14,641 nucleotides of DNA from Bryobacterales bacterium (GCA_016789785.1 JAEUQE010000010.1:2773-17413), one strand, 5' to 3'; counted from the stretch's first letter, positions 1 to 6,813 are shown. Numbers and translations: made by a program. Notes: generated from the sequence alone by a model not told the origin.

Positions 1-2027
1 TGCTGCCCATACAACTCGCACACCTTGTCGTAGACCTTGCGCAGGCCGGTCAAATCCGCATACTTCATCGGTCCGCCACGCCACGCAGGAAAGCCATAGC
101 CGTTCAGATACACGATATCGATGTCCACGCTGCGGAGTGCGTAGCCCTCTTCCAGCAGCGCCGCGCCTTCGTTGATCAGCGCGTACACGCAACGCTCCAC
201 AATCTCCTGCGAACTTGAGGCCTTTTGCCCGATGCGAGCCTTCGCCGCGTACTCCGAAGCCATCTCCATCACCTTCGCGTGTGGCGATGCCTTGCGGCTC
301 TCATCGTAGAGATAGAAGCCCGCGCCGGTCTTCTGTCCATAGTGCCCAAGCTCGCACAGCATGGAGTCCAACTCCGCATAGCGGATGCCTGGAATCTCCG
401 TGTGTTTGTATTCCTTCCGAATTCTCCAGCCCACATCCAGCCCGGCCAGATCCTGCACCGCGAGCGCTCCCATCGCCATGCCGAACTCATAGAGGGCGCC
501 GTCCACCTGTTGCGGCGTGTTGCCCTCCTCCACCAGGAACACCGACTCGCGGCAATACGGCGCGAACATCCGGTTGCCCACAAAGCCGCGGCAGTTGCCC
601 ACCAGCACGCCGACCTTGCGCAGCCGCTTGGCCAGATCCATCGACGTTGCGATCACCTGCTTGCTGGTCGCTTGCCCGCGTACGATTTCGAGCAACCGCA
701 TCACGTTTGCCGGGCTGAAGAAGTGATGGCCAATCACGCTCTCCGGCCGCTTCGTCGCTGAGGCGATTTCATCAATGCTCAGCGTCGACGTGTTCGATGC
801 AAGCACGGCATCCGCCTTCGCCACGCGATCAATGTCGGCGAAGATCTGCTTCTTGATGGCCATGTTCTCGAATACGGCCTCCACAATTACATCGGCGCTG
901 TCGAAGCCATCGTAGGAAAGGGTGGGCGTGATCAGCGCGAGCCGCTCATCCATGTACTGCTGTGTGAAGCGTCCCTTCTTCACCGAGTTCGCATAGTTCT
1001 TGCGGATATGGTTCAAGCCGCGGTCGAGCGCTTCCTGTGACGTTTCCTTCAGCAGCACGGGGATGCCCGCGTTCGCATACACCATCGCAATCCCGCCGCC
1101 CATCGTGCCAGCGCCGATGATCGCTGCTTTGGCGATTGGCAACGGCTTGATCTCCTTGCCGATGCCTGGAATCTTGGCCACGGTCCGCTCGCCAAAAAAG
1201 GCGTGAATCAGCGCGCGCGATTGGTCGCCGGCCAGGCACGCCTCGAAAATCTCCTGCTCTTTGCGGCAACCCTCGCGGAACGGCAGCTTGGTCGCCGCCT
1301 CAATGGCGTCAATGGCGGCATGCGAAGCGGTTTGGCCCCGCAGCCGCTTGTTTGCTGCTTCGCGCGTCGCCGCAATCGCTGCTGCATTCGCACCGGCATC
1401 GCCAATCTTCGCGGTTCGCTCACTCGTCTTTGGAGGCGGCACGGACGCCACGCTCCCGGCGAATTGAATCGCCCCGGTGAGCAGATCGCTCTCCACGATC
1501 TGATCCACGATGCCGCATTCGAACGCGTCGCGCGCCGGGATCGGGTCTCCGAAAGCACACATCTCCAGCGCTTTCGGAACCCCAGCCAATCGCGGCAGGC
1601 GCTGAGTACCTTCGCCACCCGGAATGATCCCGAGCTTCACCTCCGGCTGACCCACTTGTGCCGATGCAACGGCCACCCGGTAGTGGCACGCCATTGCGAC
1701 CTCCAGCCCTCCGCCGAGCGCAGTGCCATGAATCGCGGCAACCACGGGCTTCGGACTCTCCTCCAAATCGGTGAGCAACCGCAGGATCGGCCCCAGCCCG
1801 CCGGCTTGTCCTTCGTGGATTTTCTGGAACTCGTTGATGTCGGCGCCTGCGATGTAGGTGCGTCCACCGCCGATCATGACCACGGCGGCGACGTCGGCAT
1901 CGGCGATCGCCTGGCGCAAACCCTCCGAGAGGCCCTCCGGCACACCGGGACTCAGCGCGTTGACAGGCGGGTTTTCAATCGTGAGAACGGCGACGCTGCC
2001 GTGTTTGGAGAAGTTGACGAGAGACAT
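1..2027 (-). CDS. FadB/FadJ-type enoyl-CoA hydratase / 3-hydroxyacyl-CoA dehydrogenase (C-terminus cut by window edge)
   Basis: Bifunctional fatty-acid beta-oxidation enzyme: it hydrates trans-2-enoyl-CoA and then oxidises the L-3-hydroxyacyl-CoA with NAD+, in the cytoplasm. The frame is open from the ATG at 2027 to the left edge (675 codons; family members are about 700-720 aa, so little is missing). Residues 1-190 are a crotonase domain with both catalytic glutamates, E109 (in GGGLE) and E129 (in GQPEV), exactly 20 residues apart as in rat crotonase E144/E164. A linker leads to the Rossmann NAD site GAGTMGGG around 305-312. The dehydrogenase dyad follows: H435 in GHHFFSP and E447, 12 residues later as in human HADH. 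The C-terminal helical 3HCDH domain runs to the edge. There is no clear Shine-Dalgarno before the ATG. The thiolase partner would lie outside the window. FadB, FadJ and FadN cannot be told apart here. A decayed copy of its first ~60 codons lies at 3121-3342. Confidence 0.93.
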   Translation of the reverse strand, partial: MSLVNFSKHGSVAVLTIENPPVNALSPGVPEGLSEGLRQAIADADVAAVVMIGGGRTYIAGADINEFQKIHEGQAGGLGPILRLLTDLEESPKPVVAAIHGTALGGGLEVAMACHYRVAVASAQVGQPEVKLGIIPGGEGTQRLPRLAGVPKALEMCAFGDPIPARDAFECGIVDQIVESDLLTGAIQFAGSVASVPPPKTSERTAKIGDAGANAAAIAATREAANKRLRGQTASHAAIDAIEAATKLPFREGCRKEQEIFEACLAGDQSRALIHAFFGERTVAKIPGIGKEIKPLPIAKAAIIGAGTMGGGIAMVYANAGIPVLLKETSQEALDRGLNHIRKNYANSVKKGRFTQQYMDERLALITPTLSYDGFDSADVIVEAVFENMAIKKQIFADIDRVAKADAVLASNTSTLSIDEIASATKRPESVIGHHFFSPANVMRLLEIVRGQATSKQVIATSMDLAKRLRKVGVLVGNCRGFVGNRMFAPYCRESVFLVEEGNTPQQVDGALYEFGMAMGALAVQDLAGLDVGWRIRKEYKHTEIPGIRYAELDSMLCELGHYGQKTGAGFYLYDESRKASPHAKVMEMASEYAAKARIGQKASSSQEIVERCVYALINEGAALLEEGYALRSVDIDIVYLNGYGFPAWRGGPMKYADLTGLRKVYDKVCELYGQ

Positions 2028-2063
2028 TGCTTAACGATGATGCCATAGCAGCCCGGCCTCCGC
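1803..2063. repeat. Direct repeat copy A: 5' end of the intact FadB/J-like gene
   Basis: This covers the first ~75 codons plus ~36 bases upstream of the start codon and matches 3121-3378. Counting by eye over 1851-2027 against 3166-3342 gives 10 substitutions in 177 bases with no gap. Beyond that, towards the inside of the gene, the copies also differ by small indels. Similarity stops at about 2063, just after a shared CTCCGC. Confidence 0.9.
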
Positions 2064-2324
2064 TCACGCCGCCTCTTCGTTGACGATGCCCTACTCTCCG
2101 CGCCTCAGCCCACGGCGCCACTGCCCGGCTTCGCCTTTCGCGCTGTCGGCCCTCGACGCACGACGCATCTTTGAGCCCGGTCGCTCTCGCGTGTGCAACG
2201 TCGGTCGGCGCGTGATGATCGCGCACCAATGGCCCGGCGGGCGTCTGCCATGAGAAGCGGACCGGGAGCCGAATGCTTGCGGCTACCGGTTGGCGTGAGT
2301 GCACAGGGTGCGATTCAGAGCACC
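2028..2324. other. Intergenic, no gene seen
   Basis: This stretch lies between the start of the FadB/J-like gene and the end of the frameshifted PEP-CTERM gene. The first ~36 bases belong to the repeat shared with 3343-3378. The remainder is GC-rich and I find no convincing reading frame, terminator hairpin or RNA gene in it. Frames that cross it are low-complexity Arg/Ala/Pro translations without family resemblance. Confidence 0.5.
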
Positions 2325-2982
2325 TTAGCCGGGCCGCCGCAAGCGCATGACTCCGAGGCCGAGGCCGCCGATGGCCAGCAAGGCCAGCGTTCCAGGTTCT
2401 GGGACGATTGCGGTGCCGGAAAGCTCGATGTTATCGAGAAATTGCACCGGGGTGGCACTGATATTGGTGGCGGGACGTAGGATGGCAAAGCGAATCTCAT
2501 GCTCCCCCGCGGTGATGGCTCCGCTGTAAGTTTAGCGTCGAGAATAGTTGGGCGCCGGCGTCAATCGCGCCAAAATCATGGCTAGCCACGACTACGCCAT
2601 CCAAAAGCAGTTGGAAGAGCCCTGCTTGAAAGTTGGATCCGGTGCCACCCTGGGCGGCGATGCTTGCTGTAATCGTCAAGCTGCCATCGCCGAATGTGAC
2701 GTTTTGAAACAATCCGCCGCCCGCTGGAAACCCTGGGTTGAATGTGACTTGTCCTACGCGAAACTGCGCACTGAGGCTGGGCGTCCCCGTGTTGCCGGTA
2801 TCATACGTCACCACTTGCGGGAAGCCGGCGCCAAGCGAGCCATTGGCCGTCGTAAAGACCGTCCAACCGCTGAGATTCCCCGTTTCGAAATTCCCGTTCA
2901 GCAGCGGGCCTGCGTATCCAGCCTGCCAACTCCCCGCCACAGCGAAACACAAGATCAGCCAAGCTACGATCATGCGCGGCAT
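2325..2982 (-). pseudogene. PEP-CTERM sorting-domain protein, interrupted by a +1 frameshift
   Basis: Predicted exported protein of the PEP-CTERM/exosortase class. It starts at the ATG at 2982, preceded by AAAGGGAGA at good spacing. An N-terminal signal peptide (hydrophobic run MIVAWLILCFAVAG, then AYAG-like cleavage region) is followed by NGNFETGNLSGWTVF, an opening common in PEP-CTERM beta-sandwich proteins. The first frame runs to a stop at 2497. The other frame carries the rest: the motif VPEP, a hydrophobic helix (GTLALLAIGGLGLGVM) and the basic tail RLRRPG before a TAA at 2325-2327, the complete tripartite signal. Dropping one base near 2529 joins TLN to YSGAITAGEHEIRF and gives one continuous protein of about 219 aa. 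Family knowledge: such proteins are cut by exosortase and delivered to the envelope or biofilm matrix. The exosortase itself is not here. The frameshift may be real or a sequencing error. Confidence 0.85.
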
Positions 2983-3120
2983 ATCCGTCTCCCTTTAGAT
3001 TGAAGCGAACAAATTACGTGGCAAGAAGCGGCAAATTCTGCCCCTCTTCCGCTACGGCATAACGACGATAACATGCATATTCCCGGGAAGCAACGATCGT
3101 AGCGGCATCTCCGCGGCGGC

Positions 3121-3342
3121 AGGCTTTGTCCTTCGTGGATTTTCTAGAACTCATTTGATGTCGGCGATGTAGGTGGGTCCGCCGCCAATCATGACCGCCG
3201 CGGCGACATCGGCATCGGCAATTGCCTGGCGCAAACCCTCCGAGAGGCCCTCCGGCACACCGGGGCTCAGCGCGTTGACAGGCGGATTTTCAATCGTGAG
3301 AACGGCGACGCTGCCGTGTTTGGAGAAGTTGACGAGAGACAT
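3121..3342 (-). pseudogene. Truncated, decayed second copy of the FadB/J-like gene start
   Basis: From the ATG at 3342 the translation follows the first ~59 residues of the FadB/J-like protein with only V to A and R to P changes. It then loses two codons (GA of AGADI) and gains a base, so it stops after about 63 residues at 3151. Recognisable homology continues out of frame to about 3121. No crotonase active-site residue is retained, so the product could not be catalytic. The copied segment also includes ~36 bases upstream of the ATG. Of 10 substitutions in the ungapped part, I count 8 synonymous, so this stretch was once under selection as coding sequence. Confidence 0.85.
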
Positions 3343-3378
3343 TGCTTAACGATCATGCCATAGCCGCCCGGTCTCCGC
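3121..3378. repeat. Direct repeat copy B (partner of 1803-2063)
   Basis: Same orientation as copy A, 1315 bases further right. The pair brackets the frameshifted PEP-CTERM gene. The ungapped core (177 bases upstream of and including the start codon region) is about 94% identical by manual count; the left end carries indels. Confidence 0.9.
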
Positions 3379-3454
3379 GGACGGAGTGTCTTGCGGCAGG
3401 TGTCGGTTCGAGTGGATCGCGGCGGACTTGCCTTGACCACCGCGAAGCCGCCTC

Positions 3455-3483
3455 TTGACCATCGCCCGTCCGCCCGATACACT
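3455..3483 (+). promoter_or_regulatory. Sigma-70-like promoter of the alpha-hydroxyacid oxidase gene
   Basis: TTGACC at 3455-3460 and TACACT at 3478-3483 are separated by exactly 17 bases. Transcription should start near 3490, only two to four bases before the ATG at 3493, which predicts a leaderless or nearly leaderless mRNA. A second TTGACC lies at 3433-3438 without an obvious -10 partner. Confidence 0.6.
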
Positions 3484-3492
3484 GGGCGGCCA

Positions 3493-4686
3493 ATGAACTT
3501 CGCCGATTGCACCCTCGTGCGCCGCCGTTTCCTGGCATTCGCCGCCGGAAGCCCGGCTCTGTGCGCCGCCCAAGCCGATCCAATTGCGGGCCCCATTGCC
3601 AGCCCCGAGGCTGCGCTGAATGTTCTCGACTTCGAAGCGGCCGCGCGCAAGGTTCTACCACCCGCGCACTTCGGCTACATGGCGACCGGCGTCGATGATG
3701 ACCGTACGCTCCGCGCCAACCGCGATGGGTTCGCGCGCATCTATCTGCGTCCCCGGCGGCTGGTCGATGTGTCGAGGGCCGACCTCCGCACGGAGATCTT
3801 CGGCACGGTCTGGGACACGCCCATCGGGCTGGCGCCGGTCGGCAATCAGAAGGCGTTTCATCCGGAAGGGGAATTGCCCGTCGCGAGCGCGGCGAAAGCG
3901 AAGCGCACGCTCATGATGTTGTCCACGGCCACCAATACCTCGGTGGAGGATGTTACGAAGTCGCTCGGCGCTCCACCCTGGTACCAACTCTATCCTTCCT
4001 CAAAGTGGGAAGTAACTGAGCGGCTGGTGAAGCGCGTGGAAGCCGCCGGGTGCAAGGTGATGGTGCTCACCATCGACACGCAGGCGGGGCGGCACACGGA
4101 AACCTTCGAACGCGCCCGAAAACTCGACTCCCGCAATTGCGCCGTTTGCCATCCCGCCACGCCCGGAAGCTTTTTTGCGCGCAAGCCAATGTTTCAGGGC
4201 ATCGATACCCGTGACTTGCGGACGTCGAACCCTACCCTGAACTGGAAGGATCTGCCACGGCTGAAATCCTTCTCAGGAATGAAACTCCTGATCAAAGGGA
4301 TCGAGACGGCCGAGGACGCTCGCATCTGCGGCGAGAACGGCGTCGATGGTCTGGTGGTGTCGAATCATGGAGGCCGCGCGGAAGAGAGCGGCCGGGGTAC
4401 GATTGACTGTCTGCCGGAGGTGGTGGAGGCCGTGGGAAGCCGCGTCCCGGTGTTTCTGGATGGCGGCATCCGGCGCGGTACCGACATCTACAAAGCTCTT
4501 GCCTTTGGCGCAAAAGCCGTGTTCATTGGCCGGCCCTACATCTGGGGCCTTGCGGCGTTCGGCCAGCCGGGTGTGGAGAAAGTGATCGACATCCTGCGCC
4601 GCGAGTTGGATTTGGTGATGCGGCAATGCGGCGCAACGTCGGTTGCACAGATCACCCGTGCCAGTGTGGGCCGCCACGGAGTTTGA
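3493..4686 (+). CDS. FMN-dependent alpha-hydroxyacid oxidase/dehydrogenase with Tat-like signal
   Basis: Member of the glycolate oxidase / L-lactate dehydrogenase (LldD) / lactate 2-monooxygenase / mandelate dehydrogenase family: FMN TIM barrel oxidising an L-2-hydroxyacid to the 2-oxoacid. From the ATG at 3493 it has 397 aa, normal for the family. An upstream in-frame start (3391) would add 34 unconserved residues over the promoter, so I reject it. Family motifs: Y62 in GYMATG, the FMN-contact stretch around GLAPVG (112-117), WYQLYP (163-168), T193/D195 in LTIDT, K268, catalytic H292 and R295 in SNHGGR, and the FMN-phosphate loop FLDGGIRRGTDIYKAL (321-336) with GRPYIWGLAAFG after it. Unusually, residues 8-30 look like a twin-arginine signal (VRRRFLAFAAG, ending CAAQADP), suggesting export of the folded flavoprotein. 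Substrate cannot be assigned. The PAS protein follows after 55 bases. Confidence 0.9.
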   Translation: MNFADCTLVRRRFLAFAAGSPALCAAQADPIAGPIASPEAALNVLDFEAAARKVLPPAHFGYMATGVDDDRTLRANRDGFARIYLRPRRLVDVSRADLRTEIFGTVWDTPIGLAPVGNQKAFHPEGELPVASAAKAKRTLMMLSTATNTSVEDVTKSLGAPPWYQLYPSSKWEVTERLVKRVEAAGCKVMVLTIDTQAGRHTETFERARKLDSRNCAVCHPATPGSFFARKPMFQGIDTRDLRTSNPTLNWKDLPRLKSFSGMKLLIKGIETAEDARICGENGVDGLVVSNHGGRAEESGRGTIDCLPEVVEAVGSRVPVFLDGGIRRGTDIYKALAFGAKAVFIGRPYIWGLAAFGQPGVEKVIDILRRELDLVMRQCGATSVAQITRASVGRHGV

Positions 4687-4741
4687 TTGGTAATCAGCAC
4701 AAGACTTTCAAGAATGCGCCGCCGTTGCCGATGAGTTCCAT

Positions 4742-5602
4742 GTGAGCGACACGGTCCTCATTACGGATTTCCTGTCCCCGGAGCGGACGCCAGTGGACTC
4801 GCTGGCCCAGCTTCGGAATCAACTCTTGTCGCACAATCCTCTTCAAGTGTTGCTGGAAGAGTCGGAGGTGCCTATGCTCTTATTGAACGGCCTTCGACAA
4901 CTCGTCTATGCCAATCCAGCCTTCCTGCACTCATTGGATGCCATGCCTGGTGAGGATCCAATCGGCATGCGTCCTGGTGAGATGTGGCACTGCATGCAGG
5001 CGGAGGATTCTCCGGCTGGCTGCGGTACTTCCTATGCCTGCCGGACCTGCCATATCTCCAAGACCATCCTCGAGGCAATGAAGTGGGGCGAGTTCAACGA
5101 CTGGGAACGCATCCGGCGGTTGCATTTCGGGAGCCTTGAGATCGAACTCAGGGTCAAGTCGATGTATGTACTCGGCGAGATGCTGCTGCTTTGCAGACTT
5201 GGCGACGAGCCCTACCATTCGCCCATCCAACCGGCCGATAAAGCAGCCCCGAGTGACGGCACCGTGAGTGATGGCGCCGCCGATGGGCCTGAGCCGGAAA
5301 CGGCACCGCTTCCAGAAACGCCATCCGTACCCATCCCTTTGCCATGCCATGTTGTGCCAGGTGTGCCAATGGTGCAGAACGAAGTGTCAGGTACCACCGC
5401 CCCAACCCTCAACGGATACCCTGCGCCCGAAGCTCCTTCCCCCGAGAGCCTCTCCCAGAATCCCCTCTCCCTGACGTCAGCTTCGGCAACCGAACCTGCT
5501 GAATCGCAAGATCCTCTCAACGACATCCTCGAGAACCTCTCCACCACCCCTGAGGGGCTAGTAGAACTCTATCTGTTCCTCGCCTCCTGCGGCGAGTTCT
5601 AG
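4742..5602 (+). CDS. Stand-alone PAS-like sensor protein with Cys cluster and Pro-rich tail
   Basis: A 286-residue soluble protein starting at GTG 4742; the frame is open back to a TAA at 4691-4693 but has no ATG. Residues ~35-155 resemble a PAS fold: PMLLLNGLRQLVYANPAF is a typical PAS entry, and LHFGSLEIELRVKSMYVLGE its closing strands. Inserted between them is C84-X9-C94-X5-C100-X2-C103, including GCGTSYACRTC. Very similar Cys motifs occur in PAS domains of sensor kinases in other environmental bacteria; metal or Fe-S binding is my inference. Residues ~160-250 are Pro/Ser/Ala/Glu-rich and probably disordered. The end (DPLNDILENLSTTPEGLVELYLFLASCGEF) may form a short amphipathic helix. No kinase, GGDEF, HTH or receiver domain follows, so it has no visible output. 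It could be co-transcribed with the oxidase gene. Confidence 0.7.
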   Translation: MSDTVLITDFLSPERTPVDSLAQLRNQLLSHNPLQVLLEESEVPMLLLNGLRQLVYANPAFLHSLDAMPGEDPIGMRPGEMWHCMQAEDSPAGCGTSYACRTCHISKTILEAMKWGEFNDWERIRRLHFGSLEIELRVKSMYVLGEMLLLCRLGDEPYHSPIQPADKAAPSDGTVSDGAADGPEPETAPLPETPSVPIPLPCHVVPGVPMVQNEVSGTTAPTLNGYPAPEAPSPESLSQNPLSLTSASATEPAESQDPLNDILENLSTTPEGLVELYLFLASCGEF

Positions 5603-5623
5603 GGCTCGGAAACCACACAATTA

Positions 5624-5670
5624 GCACATCTTGTGCAATATATACTTGCGCAATAAGAGATGCTTATGAT
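5624..5670 (+). promoter_or_regulatory. Promoter and candidate autoregulatory operator of the lysR gene
   Basis: This AT-rich pocket in GC-rich surroundings holds GCACATCTTGTGC (5624-5636, dyad) and two TTGYGCAA boxes, TTGTGCAA at 5631-5638 and TTGCGCAA at 5646-5653, with centres 15 bases apart. A good -10, TATGAT, lies at 5665-5670; the -35 region (about 5642-5647) is poor, as expected for an activated or repressed promoter. The boxes overlap the -35/spacer region, the usual place for LysR-type self-control. The operator role is inferred. Confidence 0.45.
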
Positions 5671-5684
5671 ATCTTGCCAAGGGA

Positions 5685-6599
5685 TTGGGCGTCTTTCACT
5701 ACAGGCTCTTTCGCGACATCGCTGTTTCCGGCAGCATGAGCAAGGGTGCGTCTCTCAACCAGATTTCGCAGTCCGCCGCCAGCCAGCACATCCAGGAACT
5801 GGAGCGCGAAATCGGCATCGAACTGATGGACCGCTCCCGCCGTCCGCTCCTGCTGACCGATGCCGGGCGTCTTTATCTCGAACTCTGCCGCGACCTCATC
5901 CGCCGCTGGGACGAGTTCGAAAGTGGCGTCGAGCAGCTTAAGTCCGACGTCGCCGGCACCGTCCGCGTCGCGGCCATCTTCTCGGTCGGATTGTCGGAAA
6001 TGTCCGAACTCCAAACGGAATTCAGCCGGATTCTCCCTCGCGCCGAACTCGCCGTGGAGTATCTGCGTCCGGAGCGCGTTTATGAGGTCATTCGCTCCGC
6101 CGAAGCCGATATCGGCCTCGTCAGCTATCCTCATCCCACCAAGGAAATTGCTGTCATCCCGTGGCGCGACGAGGAGATGTGTGTGGCAGCCTCCCCGGCT
6201 CATCCCATCGCAAGCCGCAACTGTGTCGGCCCCGCCGATCTCGAAGGGCTTCAGTTCATCGGCTTCGATCCCGAACTTCCAATCCGCCGGGATGTCGACC
6301 GTTTTCTGAAAGAGCAAGGCGTTTCCGTCGACGTCATCATGCACTTTGACTCGATTCCAATGGTGAAAGAGGCGCTCGCCTTGGGCTCCACCATCAGCAT
6401 TTTGCCATCGCGCATGCTGCGCAATGAGATCGAACAGGGGAGTCTGGTGGCGATCCCCCTTGAGCAGCCCGGCCTGATCCGCCCGCTCGGCATCGTTCAC
6501 CTCAAGCGGAAGCGATTCAATCGCGCCACGGAGTGCTTTTTGTCGCTGCTGCGGGACCACCGGGGCGCACAGGATACAAAAGCACCACTATCGGTATAG
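5685..6599 (+). CDS. LysR-family transcriptional regulator
   Basis: DNA-binding regulator of 304 aa, the standard length. Residues 4-63 form the winged helix-turn-helix: FHYRLFRDIAVSGSMSKGAS, then recognition helix ISQSAASQHIQELEREIG and RPLLLTDAGRLYL. A linker helix (65-90) and the two-lobe periplasmic-binding-like effector domain (about 91-295, starting GTVRVAAIFSVG) follow. The start is decided by the sequence: an in-frame stop at 5667-5669 leaves only TTG 5685 as a usable codon that keeps the conserved FHYRLF helix. AAGGGA directly abuts it, with little or no room for a leader after the TATGAT box. The effector is unknown; no divergent target gene is adjacent. The nearest co-directional upstream genes are the PAS protein and the oxidase, possible but unproven targets. 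The last ~44 codons are repeated at 6669-6801. Confidence 0.93.
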   Translation: MGVFHYRLFRDIAVSGSMSKGASLNQISQSAASQHIQELEREIGIELMDRSRRPLLLTDAGRLYLELCRDLIRRWDEFESGVEQLKSDVAGTVRVAAIFSVGLSEMSELQTEFSRILPRAELAVEYLRPERVYEVIRSAEADIGLVSYPHPTKEIAVIPWRDEEMCVAASPAHPIASRNCVGPADLEGLQFIGFDPELPIRRDVDRFLKEQGVSVDVIMHFDSIPMVKEALALGSTISILPSRMLRNEIEQGSLVAIPLEQPGLIRPLGIVHLKRKRFNRATECFLSLLRDHRGAQDTKAPLSV

Positions 6600-6611
6600 A
6601 CCCTTCGCCCA
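6467..6611. repeat. Direct repeat copy A: 3' end of intact lysR
   Basis: This covers the last 44 codons of the LysR gene and ~12 bases past the stop, and matches 6669-6813 at an offset of 202 bases. Only four substitutions separate the copies over 133 coding bases, with no gaps. Confidence 0.92.
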
Positions 6612-6668
6612 AGCCGCTGTAGCCCGGCATGATTGCCCGGGCGCTCGATCTGTCCCAGCGCTCGAACC

Positions 6669-6801
6669 GCCCGGCCTGATCCGCCCGCTCGGCATCGTTC
6701 ACCTCAAGCGGAAGCGATTCAATCGCGCCACCGAGTGCTTTTCGTCGCTGCTGCGGGACCACCGGGGCGCACAGGATACAAAAGCACCACTTTCGGTATA
6801 A
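6669..6801 (+). pseudogene. Orphan 3' fragment of a second lysR copy
   Basis: This repeats the C-terminal residues of LysR (PGLIRPLGIVHLKRKRF through to PLSV and a stop) without any DNA-binding domain, so no regulator can be made from it. Differences from the intact gene are ACG/ACC (Thr, silent), TTG/TCG (Leu to Ser), CTA/CTT (silent), and TAG/TAA at the stop. The 69 bases between the two copies (6600-6668) contain no recognisable gene. The piece lies upstream of the ATPase promoter region. Confidence 0.88.
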
Positions 6802-6813
6802 ACCCCTTGCCCA
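6669..6813. repeat. Direct repeat copy B (partner of 6467-6611)
   Basis: The second copy begins abruptly at GCCCGGCC, with unrelated sequence before it. It ends with the post-stop stretch CCCCTTGCCCAA, compared with CCCTTCGCCCAA in copy A. Confidence 0.92.

Noticed and set aside
1203..2048. Long plus-strand frame (281 codons) opposite the FadB/J gene
   Set aside because: It is antisense to a strongly supported enzyme with intact catalytic residues; its translation is Arg/His/Leu-rich without motifs, typical of a GC-rich shadow.
3447..3475. Possible continuation of the FadB/J repeat upstream flank (GCCGCCTCTT shared with about 2069-2078)
   Set aside because: The match is only about ten bases, separated by ~65 unmatched bases, and overlaps the oxidase promoter; chance is likely in sequence this GC-rich.
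5664..6560. Minus-strand frame of 298 codons opposite lysR
   Set aside because: It mirrors the codon-phase bias of lysR, has no recognisable domain, and the duplicated lysR tail reproduces part of it, as expected of a shadow.
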